Shown here in pieces: positions 24,188 through 35,649 of a DNA stretch of 64,000 nt (position 1 is its first letter; each line of letters starts with the position of its first letter). Source of the DNA: Hsuehochloa calcarea (Eukaryota; Streptophyta; Magnoliopsida; Poales; Poaceae); assembly GCA_036346395.1 (NCBI GenBank), contig CM070601.1, forward strand, positions 12,335,763 through 12,399,762. Direction: 5' to 3'. Under the pieces are notes generated by a model, which searched no databases, had not been told where the DNA came from, and was given only the letters and a program-made list of their open reading frames with translations. Position numbers and translations under genes: made by a program.

Positions 24188-25784
24188 TTGTCGGTAATGT
24201 TCGCTATGTATGTTTTGCTAGTCATGTCTCTACCGGAGCTACTAGAACAATTCTACGATGAGGACCACCGGTGCAAGCTGTGGCTCACCGCTGGCGTGGA
24301 TGGCCCTCCGCCCCTGGCGCTTCGGGCGGGGAGGGACTGGTGGGCGCTAGACGATCGTTACGTCCCGTTCCTCTGGGAGACGGGCTTGTTGCCCTTTGCG
24401 AGGATGGTGTCCTTCCAACGGGGTTCACCTAGACGCCACTGTTGTCCGTGACTTGTGGACCTGGAGGCCGAGACGCACACCTTCCATTTTCTGGGGTGAG
24501 ATGACGATCACCCTAGAGGATGTCTCGTTTGACCGGTCTCCCGATCCGGTGTGCCGCTTGTTCCGGCCCTCCGAGAGCGGATCGAAGGTCGACCGAGCAA
24601 GCGGTTTGGCCAACCTCTGCCGGAGGGTGCACGTGGCGTCCCTCGGGCTTGGCTGAGGCAGTTCAGCGAATGCCCGCAGGGTGCACCTGAGGGCGTCGTT
24701 AGGACGCATCTCGTTGCTTACCTTCTCCAAACTCTTTGGTTGGGTCTGTTTCCAACCACAAAGGGCGATTTTTGAACCCGCTTCATCCGCGTCGCCGAAG
24801 TCTTTGGTCGACGCGGGCCGAGCCGATGCCGCGACTACACCGGGATCACCGCCCTTTGCGCTACATACCGAGGGTTGTGTGACGCCGCGCGCGGCAAACT
24901 CTGTAGCAACCTAGTCGTGTGCTACGTGCTCCTGCACTGTGGAGTTGGGAGCACTTCCATGCGGCGTCCGACCATTGAGACAATGGCGCACCTGCCCTCC
25001 CCGGATGGCGACCCCATAGACGCGCCCACCATGGGCTTACGGTGGATCGCGCCGGCCGCCTCGCCGGGCCAACGAAGACCGGCGAGGTGCTACTCGCTGT
25101 ACCACAACGAAGTTCGAGTTATTGCACGAGCGACATCATCCGTGTCCATGGCATGCTGATTTTCTCCTCGCGGTCTACCGCACGGGCCGTCTGTTTCATG
25201 CCTCGTGGATCGATTTTTGTGGACGACGACCGCCACCGGTGTTCTCACATATGGTGGAGCCTTTACGCCGCAGCCGCTGTAACGCGCATGCGCTTTGTTT
25301 CGCATTCACCGTGCTCCCGAACGCCGTGCCCCGGAGCGAGCCAGTACACTGTGAGTCAAATTTCATCCAAGTAATTTTGCGATTTACGCTCTTCTTTTGT
25401 AACATTAATCTTTCCAAAATGCAGCAATCGAGGTCGGGTGGGCATATTTTGGGTGCAAATGCACCAAAGACCAGTGGATTGAGACATGGCTTCACAGGTG
25501 CACGTGGATGTATGGCATGAGCCGCGCCCATATGACCCTCGATCGTGCAGCTGCGTACATGGAGTGGTACATGCCACGAACGCGCAAGACTCACCATTCC
25601 TCCTCCGAGCGCCAGAGGAGGTGACATTTCAGACGCACCAAGAGAGCCTCACGCCGCACGCCGTCCACACAAAGCGCTTCAAGACATGACGACGCCGTCG
25701 ACACTTACAACCTCCGTTCGCAGCTTTGTTGACGATATTCGTATTTTTGTTAATGAACCTGCTACATATGTCACTACAGCTTGA
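24188..25784 (+). pseudogene. Plant mobile domain (PMD, MAIN-like) gene inside the MULE
   Basis: Reading frames on the plus strand carry words of the aminotransferase-like plant mobile domain: RYVPFLWETGLLPFARMVS near 24357-24415, then GEMTITLEDVSF near 24497-24530, FSHMVEPLRR near 25235-25265, and AYMEWYMPRTRK near 25555-25590. An intron with normal borders lies at 25351-25424. PMD proteins such as MAIN and MAIL1 act in meristem maintenance and silencing, and PMD genes are often found inside plant MULEs. The frame shifts several times (near 24410, 24450, 24660 and again around 24780-25150), so no full protein can be made. The likely start is ATG 24224, with 24188 the first in-frame ATG. It converges with the transposase gene. 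Confidence 0.75.
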
Positions 25785-28130
25785 GCGGGCGGTGCGCGTC
25801 GAGCGCAAATGGACGAGGCCCAACTCGCACGGATAGAACCCGTCGGCATATAAAAAGTTTTGAAGCACATCTCGCCGAGTACTCGAGAGATGTATGGTGT
25901 AGCCATCTGCCGCATTTGTGCACATGCCTTGTACACGCGCGAGCATGGTTTGTGGAAGAGCTTTGGCTTGTTGCGTGCATGTCGCCACATCACCTGGGTG
26001 CATGCCTGCTTTCTTTCCCCTAGCATGACTATTGACGATTTACGCCGGCTTGATCTCGTATTTCGCCGAGGTTGCCGATCACCCGAATGTCGTGCATTCG
26101 GGCCTTCTCCATCTTCCGATCCATGTGTCTCGCATGTTCTCGACCACCGCTTGCCTTCGCCCATCTCTGCCGCTTGGTCGCGGTGGCTCTATTCACGAAA
26201 TAACCAACGGTGCGAGTCCATGTCTCCTGGACAACCGCAGTGATAGGGAGCCCGCGCACACCTTTCAGGACGCTATTGTAGACCTCGGACATGTTGGTCG
26301 TCATAACGCCGTACCTCGCACCGTCTGTGTCATAGAGGAGGGACCATTTCTCCAATTCAGGAGCGTGGTCGTTAATCCACTGGGAGAAGGTTATGGCGCT
26401 ACTAGGTTGCTCCTCTCCGGAGTGGACTCCTTTGTATGTCTCGTAGTCCTGTTCAAGGTCTCTCCAAATAGACTCAAACTTCCGTCGCCGTTCTCGCATA
26501 CACAATGCCTTGAACGCCTTCATGAGTTCCCGATCGCGAACCGTGTGAACAAGTTAGATGCAAGATGCCTCATGCACCACCGGATTGCACGCCGCTCCAC
26601 TGGTGAGATGGATCCATCCCACGCTGCATGATGTTGATGGCCGCCAACAACCCAGCATTGCGGTCTGTGACTAGGCAGACGTTGGCCCGGTCTCCCACCA
26701 CGGCCCTCTTCACGTTCTCCAAGAACCACACCACCGGATGTGTTCTCGCCTCGACAATGGCAAATGCAACCGGAGAAGTTGGTCATTCGCATGGGCGCCA
26801 CCGCGTGAGGATGGTGCCCTTGTACTTCCTGAGAGAAAAGTGCCATCCATCGTTAGCACGGACTGCAGAACTTGAAGCCCTCGATGGCCGGCGAAAGCCC
26901 GAACACCCTATCCAAGATGAAGTGGTTGGGCCCTTTTTCAAAGATCTTCACGGTCCAAACTTGTTTATGTACGTGCGGGGTTTGATCCGCAATGCGGTGA
27001 AGTAATCTCGGCACAAGGTTGTACGCCTCTTCGTATGTCCCGTACATAGTCTCGATGACTTTCTCGCTGGCTCGTCGAACCTTGTCAGAAGCTAATCGGA
27101 TAGCCAACCCGATTGACGACTTCCGACATCATCGGCTTGGGGGAGATGACACGTCCGCCTCAAATAGGTGCGTGATGAGGTTTGCAACATATGCGGAAGT
27201 CACGCCCGATGTCGCCGCAGGGCTCGCCGAGCTCGCAGTGTGGTCGATCGCTCCTTGACCGTGAAGACCGAGCCAAAGATCTTTGCTCGAGAGCGCCGAC
27301 CTTGCCAGGCGCCTTCTACTATGCACTTCATGCGTACTTCCACTGGTTGGACCGGTGCACTTGGTACACACGGTGATGGACAAAGCGCATCGCTATAGCT
27401 TGTTGCACGCCACCTTGTTCGGAAGCGCCGCCCAACTAAGAGGGTGTCGGCTTCAAACCCCACCGAGCCTTCTTCTTGCGGTAGTACGAGCGAACGCACC
27501 GCGATATCATCAAGTCTCGATGCCACGTAAGGACCACCGGCCATGTGCGTCCTCGCGGCACCATCCGAGCTTGGGTTTGTCCTCGCGGACTCCAACCCGA
27601 GAGTCTCGTCCCAGATACTGTGGCGATCGATGCGGCCGACCACCATGTTTCCGCCTCATTTGGTTCAAAATTAGGCACGGACTTCTCTCCGAGGCAAAGA
27701 CATTCCGTCTTTGCCATCTTCAGCCTCGCCGCGCTTGCCCGCTTGTACGAGCCTCGGCATCATCGGGGTTTCAGGCGCCCTATGTACGAAATTGACGTAC
27801 ACCATAGGCTTCCATGAATGGCCGCCTCGGCCGAGACAATCTCCATGTATCGCCTCCATGCTATGCTTCCATCCACCTTTACGAGCTCCCACACATAATT
27901 GGTGCAGTGATCGCCTCAATTATAACTTTCTTCGCCCTTGGCTCCGTGAGGAACTCCTCCGGATGCAGCCTTCGCACTTCGTGAATATTCATCGCGTGGA
28001 GCCCTCCGCCGGACCACCTTGTACTAGCATCTCGACAGTCCAACCCATCGTGTCCGGCTGCATAAGGCCATCGCCAGAAAATACAATCAAGTCTTGCATG
28101 TTCGAAAATACCTAAACCCACAACAACCAC
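25690..28130 (-). pseudogene. MURA-type Mutator transposase relic
   Basis: The minus strand carries, from N to C terminus: degenerate DNA-binding blocks (about 27650-27130); a MULE-domain start with FGLSPAIEGF and RKYKGTI (about 26900-26820); the DDE region VCLVTDRNAGLL (about 26690); the block WSLLYDTDGARYGVMTTN with MSEVYNSVLKG after it (about 26330-26260), highly typical of MURA; and a SWIM zinc-finger-like stretch RNKPKLFHKPCS (about 25965-25930). The longest open frame covers only 26523-26029. Frameshifts lie between the blocks, so the protein is dead. The enzyme normally cuts and joins the element ends. Confidence 0.85.
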
Positions 28131-28610
28131 TAAATAATTACGACTAATTAATTAGCACTAAACTAATTCATTACTACTGAACTAACTAATTACGACTAAT
28201 TTACTATCTCTAAACTAACTAATTACGGTTGATTAATTACCACTACAAAATACCAGTACTTTATTTCCACTAACTTGATATGTCAGAACGATGAGTACTA
28301 AACTAATTACGACTAATTAATTAGCACTAAACTAATTTATTACTAGTGAACTAACTAATTACGACTAATTAGCTATCTATAAACTAACTAATTACGGTTC
28401 ATTAATTACCACTAAAAAATACCAGTACTTTATTTCCACTTACTTCATATGCTGTAACGATGACTACTAAACTAATTACGACTAATTAATTAGCACTAAA
28501 CTAATTCATTACTACCGACTAACTAATTACTACTAATTAATTACCCATAAACTATCTAATTACGACTAGCTAACAAAGACTAACTAATTACGACTACGGC
28601 AATAACGGCA
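28125..28610. repeat. 169-bp tandem repeat, about 2.8 copies
   Basis: The word CGACTAATTAATTAGCAC recurs at 28141, 28310 and 28479, an exact 169-bp period, and the DNA between is closely similar. Each unit is itself built from ACTAATTA-type words. Located between the transposase 5' end and the right TIR region of the MULE. Confidence 0.92.
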
Positions 28611-28632
28611 AAAGCATAACACAAATTACCTG

Positions 28633-28704
28633 CCCTTCGGAGGAAGTAATAAATCACCCTTCGGAGGAAGTAATAAATCACCCTTCGGAGGAAGTAATAA
28701 AATT
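28633..28704. repeat. 24-bp tandem repeat, three copies
   Basis: CCCTTCGGAGGAAGTAATAA plus ATCA repeats at 28633, 28657 and 28681; the third copy diverges at its end. Confidence 0.95.
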
Positions 28705-29298
28705 AATTATGTTACGTTCTCTGAGTTCTCAGCGACGAGCGCAAGAACGAATCAAACGCAATTGATATGACCAAGAGCGAAAAGCGAGTCCCATTTATAG
28801 CCGAGTGGAGGAGGAGTCGCGTTTGCGCCGAATTCGTAAGTATTGACGCGAATTCTGGATAGGTGACAGATGTGCGGAGGAGGAAGGATGGACGGTGGAA
28901 AATAGGGCCACCTAACGATTTTTAAGCCCGCGCTTCACCTCGCGCCCACGCCGACGCCCTCACGCCACGCGTGGGGCGCGGAGGCGCGCGCCGGGCGGGC
29001 GCGGCGCGCGCACGCGGCGCTGCTGGGCTCGCTACGGGCGCAGCGTCGCACGCAGCGAGCCTACGGGCGCAGCGCGTTTACGCGCACTGCCGCGGTCGAG
29101 ACGCGCAGCCAGCTCGCGCTCGCAGCTCGGCAGCGGCGCAGTTCGCTCGCGCCGCGCCACGCTGGGCGCGGCCGGGCGCTACGCCAACGGGCGCGCGTGG
29201 CGCAGCCACGCTGGCCGCTGGGCGCGGCGCAGTTCGCGCTGTGGTGGCCGCCAGCGCTCGACTCGCGCCATGCAGACGCTGCCGCTTCACCACAATTG

Positions 29299-29398
29299 CG
29301 CGCCGGCGGCGCCAAGTCGGTTAAATTTGCAAATTCATGTACGGACTGGTTAAAACCGCAAATACGATATCAAAATCGGTCGTATCAGCCAAAAATTC
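29299..29398 (-). repeat. Right terminal inverted repeat of the MULE
   Basis: Inverse partner of 23589-23688, ending CCAAAAATTC directly before the TSD copy. Confidence 0.9.
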
Positions 29399-29639
29399 TC
29401 AGCGTGAAGGAACGAAGCGAAGACGGAGAAAAGAATTCCAACAATACGGAGAAAATATAAGGTGCAGGGAGGGGAGGGACCAAGTTTGTTTTAAACGTAA
29501 GAAGGTAAATAATTCCCTACTTTATAACTACTAGTAGGGTGTTTGTGGACTGCAACGAAATCTCAAGAGGATGATACGTATCATCAAATGTGATGATAAA
29601 TCATACAATGAACATTTGTTTTGATCTTATCATACAATG

Positions 29640-31347
29640 AAAATATGTTTTGATCCTATACATATAGCAAGAGTGCCAAAACAAAATTCTACACACTTAA
29701 GTAGCAATGTCTGCAATCTAAGGGATATAAATTTCGGAATATGTAGAAGCACCGGTGTGTGGCCGACCTTGTCGGAGTAGGAGCAGAGAGGACGGCCACC
29801 ACCACCTGTGGCAGCCACTGGAGGAGGCAGTGTACTAAAGCGTGGATCAGTCGGTGTAGCAGGTGGACGAGCGGTGAGCACGGAGGGGAGTGACATCAGA
29901 CCAGCACCACTCAGGCGAGTCTCCTCTGCACATATCTAGGTAAGAGCCTCCAGAAGAGTGACACGATGGTGGCGTGCAAGAAGCTGGGCACGCCTCTGCT
30001 CGAACTCAGGACGAAGCCGAGTAAGGAACTCGTAGACACGCTGAAACCTGTGTCAAGACGCACAACCAGCAAAGACGAAAAAGAGCGATAGCCAAGAAGC
30101 AGTAAGAGAGACTCTGAGCGTAAAAGACGTCAACAGTAGCATCACCCTACTGAAGAGGGTGCTCTTTGCGAACCACAGACAGGTAGAGGGCATCTCCAAA
30201 GGGTTCGTAGCGCTGACGAAGGTGAGTCCACACTGAACAATGAAGGAGTCCACAACCTCGTAAGAGAACCGAGGCTAGACATCGCGATGAAGACGAGAGT
30301 ACCCGGCGGCCGTCGTCGCACCACTGAGTGTAGGCGGTCAATCGATCTATGTAGGAATCTAGAGCCTCTTAGTAGGCAGAGGCAACCTTCTCATCAGCAA
30401 GGCCAGCAGCCTCAACGGTAGCCTTATCGGCTGTCGAGGGCAGCGCAACAGACGTAGGCTCCGTTGGAGGAGTAGGGCAAGGCGGGTAAGTGACATCGCC
30501 AGAGAGAACGCCCCAGAGACGAAAACCACGCATGTGGATGCGCATGTGAGATATAAAATCGGTGTAATTAACACCATCAAAGATCACCGGACACCGAGGG
30601 AGGGAAATAGTACCCATTGGTAGGCGGCACTGGACGGCGTGACGACCAAGGCAACGAAGTCTAACAGGTGGCACTGGATGGCGCGGCGGTTAGAACAATA
30701 TTTTTTTCAGCCCAGCTCAAAACACTCGACTCCTCCTGCTTATAAAGAAACGGCTGGGGGACTAGGGTTCCCCCCAGCGATTTCTTCGGCTGGGGCGGCG
30801 ACGGCTCAAGTTTTGGAGGCGGCGGCTTCGGAAGCGGCGGCCGGAGCTTCGGAGGCAACGGCGGCGGCGACTTCGGAAGCTCGTGCTTCGGAGGCGACGC
30901 AGCTTCGGCGACGGTCCTTCGGAGGCTGCGGCGGTGACTTCGGAGGCAGCGACGGTGGCCTACGGAGGACGAGGACGAGCGCAACGGCCTTCAGAAGCAG
31001 CGGAGGATCTGATCTCCCCGACGACAACGGCAGCTGCGGCGTGTGGGCCCGCAGCGGTTTGGAGACAACGACTTCGGCAACGGCCTTCGGAGGCGGTGGC
31101 TTTGGGGGCAACAGCAACCTTCGGAGGCGGCGGCAACCTTAGAGGATGATGAGGGCCAGCGCCTGTGGAGGACGAGGCCGAGCGCGATGGGTGCGATGGC
31201 CGGTCTTCGACCGGGGAGGCAGACGAAGCACCTGTTGGGGGAAGCCGGCGACAGCGGCAAGTGGAGGGAAGTCGACGGCGGCGGCTAGGGTAGGGGAGGA
31301 CGAGTTGCGCGTCCGAGAGAGGTAACCTTAATGGGCTCTGATACCAT
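29640..31347 (-). mobile_element. Copia retrotransposon fragment, gag end, minus strand
   Basis: The minus strand has the primer-binding site TGGTATCAGAGCCC (31346-31333) directly after an LTR-like end CCTAACA. A GC-rich leader follows (about 31300-30700), then gag starting near 30618 with CPVIFDGVNYTDFISHMRIH. The same gag start occurs in the element at 43806-48966, so they belong to one lineage. The reading breaks into several frames (30674-30369, 30341-30053, 29896-29630) and stops near the zinc-knuckle region. No pol follows. I could not find a complete LTR or a TSD. Confidence 0.7.
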
Positions 31348-31446
31348 GTTAGGAATACCTAGGCCTATATGTGGTACGATGAATAGGCTGCCTGGCTCTA
31401 GAGACTACATTTGGTGAAAAGACTCCTCTGATGGATCTCAAGGTGC

Positions 31447-33766
31447 TCACTCTCTCTTTCCTCTCAATCTTTGCTCTCCGGAAGCAAAACTCAACAGTGT
31501 GGCCCTCTTTCTTGCAGAAAGTGCAATGTTACTTGACCTTTTGAGGGGTCTCATGACAGTAAAATGAAGCACCTTTCTTGCTAGAAGGAGTTTGAGCAGA
31601 ACCTGCAGATTTAAAAGCAACCTTTGAAGTCTTAGGAGGTTCTTGCTCAAACAGACCACTTTTCACAACTCTAGCAATCTTTGGTGGGTGATTCTTGGAA
31701 TGCTCTAGGGAATAAAAACATAGGCCACTGTTTTTCACACTCACCTTGGATTGGTCGAGAATCAAGTTGAGTTTCTTTTTCCCACTAGAAAACTTCTCAA
31801 GAGTCATTTTGAGGTAATCATTCTCTTTTGCCAAAACTCCACAATTATAGCACTTTTTAGAATTGATTGCCTCAACATGTTTGCTCTTAAGAAGAGCCAC
31901 TTCCACTTTGAAGGCCTCACAAGACACACAATAGGACTCCCCAATTATATTCAATTGCTCCTTAAATTTAACTCTAAAAGTCTCTTGTATCTTACCAACA
32001 ATAGTTTCAACTTCAGCATGCAACATACAAGAGGAAGAATCAATGACTTTCTTGGAAACAGTAAGAGACATGGATTTTTCAATTTTAGCTTTCTCTTCAA
32101 GAGTCTTGTTTAAAGCTTCAATCTCGATTGTAAGCTTAGGACAATTTTCACAAGAGGCAGCTCTAGAATAAACAACCATTTCAGTCATCTCTTGCATCTT
32201 AATCCGATTATTCTTACAATGAGAGCAAGTGTGACTAGCATCAAATTTTTGCAATTCTTTTAAAGAGCTATCCAGTTTTAATTCTAGCAAAGCACAATTT
32301 GAGCAAGTGAACGGAATAACGTCTAAAGCAGTCACATCAAGCGGAATGACATCCATGCAAACAGAACTAGACTTGAGAGATTCTAGTTCAGCAAGAGCAT
32401 CTTTCAATTATTTTTCAACAGAGGAATGAGCATTATTTAAGCTTGACAATTCATTAAGCAAGCTAGAGCATGAATCACAGAAATCATTAGGATTAATGGA
32501 TTTGAGCCTAACAACTTCTAGGTTCAAATTATCAATCATAATGTCCTGTTTCTTGAACAATTTAGCTTGCTTATGCAATTTCTGTTCAGCAAGCACTAAA
32601 GCCCTTTTCATATCAGGAAGTGAAGGGCATACCTCATCGGGATCACTAAAAGGATCCTCGTTGTTGGAGGAGTCGCTGTCGTGGCTGTTCTTGGCCATGA
32701 AAGATATACCCGTAAAATCACTAGCCTTTTTCTTGCCACGGGAGTCACTCTTGTCGTCCTCCACCTCCGAGTCCACATCGCTCATGCTCACATCCTCTAG
32801 AGCTTCAAGGATCCGGCTGACAAACTTGCGATAGTTTGTCTTCTTGGATTTAGCATCCCTCGCTTGAGGATGCCTTTGTGACTCCTTCTCCTCTTTGCCC
32901 TTCAGCTTGGGGCACCTAGAGCGAATGTGGTTTGGCTCACTACACTCGAAGCAAGTGATAGGTCCACCTCTCCTCCTATTTCTCACATTGTTGTAAGCTC
33001 TCGTGAATTTGGTGGATAGGAGGGCTAAATCATCTTCAGGTAGTCTCTCAAGTTGCTCATCGCTCAAAGAATGCAAAGCACACAAAGAAAAACCAGATGA
33101 GCTAACATCAAAAGAATCAGAATATCTACCCTTAGATTGATCGACCACTAAAGTCATCGACTCTGTCGTCGGGAGACGCGAGATAAAATCAATCTCGTGC
33201 GTCTTCAATCTCGAGTAAAGCTTATCCATGGTAAGCTCACTCATGACAGTGTTGTCATTGATGGCAGTGATCTTCATCCCCCATACCTTTTCATCAAGTG
33301 CACCCAACAGCTGGCGTGCATTTTCAGACTCAGTGAAAATAAGATCAACGAGATCATGAAGAATCTTGGAAAATCTTCCCCACAGCTCATCTAAAGATTC
33401 ACCAGGCCTTTGCTCGATCTTAGAGTATGCTTTCTTCAGCTGGTTCTGTCTCACTTCCTTGATCGCAGTGGACCCCTCGTGATAATCACAAAGAGTCCGC
33501 CAAATCTCATGAGTAGACAGCAAATGAGCAACACGCTCAAACTCAGATCGACTAAGACCTTGAATCAAAAAATTTCGAGCCCTGCTGTTGTTCTCCACAT
33601 CTGGAGTGATCAAATTGTCATCGGCTGGCACGACATAAGGGTTTTTCACCTTAAGCCAAATTGCGTGCCCTTGAGTCTCGATGAAGGCCTGCATTCGGGC
33701 CTTCCAATATGCAAAATCAACTCCATCAAAAACATGTGGCCTGTTTGTATACCTGTCAGTCGCCAT
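31447..33766 (-). pseudogene. Long copia gag with zinc knuckles, split by stops
   Basis: ATG 33766 opens a 452-residue frame that begins MATDRYTNRPHVFDGVDFAYWK cut here to its family words: DGVDFAYW, the UBN2-type LLGALDEKVW, and the CCHC knuckle CFECSEPNHIRSRC. A single in-frame TAA (32408-32410) is followed by 292 more open codons in the same frame, a Cys-rich, coiled-coil-like tail. Another stop at about 31529 is followed, still in frame, by a second knuckle CTFCKKEGHTVEFC. The near-open frame suggests a younger copy than the other copia relics here. Confidence 0.8.
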
Positions 33767-33821
33767 GGCTCCAAAGACCGGTTAAGATCTACGAGAAGAG
33801 CTAACCGGCTCTGATACCACT

Positions 33822-35645
33822 TGTAGGACCGTAAATGCGACTAGGGAGGGTGAATAGGCGCTTTCTCAAATTTCTCGCCTTAATCAAATTCAACACGAAC
33901 TTTACTCCTTTAGCTATGAAAGCTAAGAAGATCAGTAAGCGCACAGAGGAAGCCTTGTGCTGAATTCGATAACCCCCCTCAACCACACGACATAAATGTG
34001 GAGATTTTATCTCACCGGTCAGTTCAGGCACCGCGGTCGACCGGCCGAGATCGCGCGGTCGGACCGACGGTTGACGAGCTGGTCGACCGGCTACTAATCA
34101 AGCGGTCGGACCGTTGGAAATCGGTTTGACCTGCCACTACCGGGCGGTCTGAAAAGCGGGCGGTCGGACCGCCGTTGCAAAACCGGTCAGACCGATTTAG
34201 TCCAGTACTGAAAAACAATGCCCAAATTCAAAACGAAATTTGGTCCAACTTTTGATTCAACCAATGAAACTTGACCAAATTTGGAGCACACCTCCCTAAG
34301 GATATTGAGACCTATTTCTAGCGACGATCCTCCAGATTCACTTCGTAGAATCGATCTCTCAAGGTTTTACCAAAGAAGTGCACAAACCCTATAAATATGG
34401 AAAACTTTGATTCAAGACATGCTTGTGGGGGTTGATGGTCTAGATGATTCTAGGAGTATTCCCACACATCAAAGCAAGAGAAAATAGGTCAAGAGACCAA
34501 GCTTAACCACTTGAATCAAGGAAGCACCAAAATCATCCAAAAGAGAGAAGAACACAAAGGGAGACAAATGATCTCTTAAGCAAGCATCACAAGATTGATT
34601 GATCTCACAAGATGCTTACAAAGCCACTCCAACAAGGAGGACAAGAGCTCAACAAGGAGCACACACAATCTCTCCAAACCCTAACCTCTCCTCTCCTCTC
34701 CTAACCCTAGAAAAAGGAAGAGGGCTCCAAATGCTTCAAGGGGTTTTACATCTCCCCTGTTTCTATTTATAGGAGAAGCCTAGGGTTTCACTTTTGGGAC
34801 CCACTCACACATAACTGTTGAAGCAATCGCCTGCTTCACCACGTGTAGGTTGATCAGCGGCTCTCATCACGTCGTCAAGTCCCTTCTGTCCGAATCCCAT
34901 CGGAACCTCCTAGAGACTTGCACCGACTTCCGCACCGCCTGATCCAACCAAATTGCATCAACTACCCGCTCGATCCATCTTGCCCATTCGCACCATGCTT
35001 GAGTCACACGACCACCCGTCATCCATGATCGCTCGACCTCGGCTCTCCAAGCGTAGTCCCGATCCACCTCACCATTGACGCCGTTGACTGCAAGCCACCG
35101 CATAAAGAATAGACAAACAAATCGTCTCCAGGAACAAGTTCTTCACAACTTGACCCACGTTAGTTCCACAATGCAATATGCAACAATAAAGCATTGACAT
35201 CCATACAATAAACACAAACAAAACACATCAATGCCAAGAAGGCTCACCTTCAAGTGATCGGCGGTCTGACCGCCCCACCTCGCCGGTCCGACCGATTTCA
35301 GGCCGGTCCGACCGATTCCACAACGGCGGTCGGACCGCCCGAAAAGACTTAGCCAAAATTCTATCGTGAAAATCTGAAACCTTCTGGAATTTTCAACTCA
35401 ATAGAATTTTTGACTGAGAGCTCCAAAAATGATGCGACCACATCCAGGAGACTCCCCTCACCTGCCTACACATCCTATTTTTGGATCAGCTCCAAAAACC
35501 ACTTTTAAACATATCGGTCGGACCGGCCACCACGGCCGGTCGGACCTCTTCCACGGCGGTCCGACCACTGAGCCACCGATCCGACCACTTTGTGGTCCGA
35601 CAAATTTTGAAGTAAAACCAAAAACGCAAGATTTTGCAAACCAAC
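33822..35645 (-). repeat. LTR of the large copia element, rich in GGTCGGACC palindromes
   Basis: The inner border at 33822 is clear from the adjacent primer-binding site. The outer border near 35645 is a guess from a TGTTGG start on the minus strand. Clusters of palindromic GGTCGGACCG/CGGTCCGACC words lie at 34020-34200, 35258-35345 and 35510-35600. Confidence 0.5.
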
Positions 35646-35649
35646 ACAA

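Larger units (their letters stand above)
23589..29398 (-). mobile_element. Mutator-like element (MULE) with transposase relic and plant mobile domain gene
   Basis: Both ends start GAATTTTTGGC and form inverted repeats of about 100 bp (23589-23688 and 29299-29398) that match at most positions. They are flanked by the identical 9-bp duplication TCAGCGTGA (23580-23588 and 29399-29407), the Mutator hallmark. Next to each TIR lies a few hundred bases of extremely GC-rich, GCGC-word-rich DNA. Inside are a plus-strand plant-mobile-domain gene, a minus-strand MURA-type transposase and two tandem-repeat blocks. The clean TSD with decayed genes suggests a moderately old, now immobile copy. Confidence 0.93.
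31348..35645 (-). mobile_element. Large copia element (SIRE/Maximus-like), gag and one LTR only
   Basis: The minus strand has a large LTR starting about 35645 (approximate) and ending CCTACA at 33822, followed by the primer-binding site TGGTATCAGAGCC (33819-33807) and a long gag. Pol and the 3' LTR are missing; the gag is cut at about 31350 where the other copia fragment begins. Assignment to the SIRE/Maximus lineage rests on the long gag with two zinc knuckles and the large LTR; it is not certain. Confidence 0.65.

Noticed and set aside
28633..28704. Three evenly spaced identical units resembling a CRISPR array
   Set aside because: Units are directly adjacent with no spacers, and the setting is a plant transposon. 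It is a simple tandem repeat.
30639..31288. Ala/Ser/Gly-rich open frames on the plus strand opposite the copia leader
   Set aside because: Antisense readings of the GC-rich leader of the minus-strand copia fragment; low-complexity repeats of GGCGGC words.
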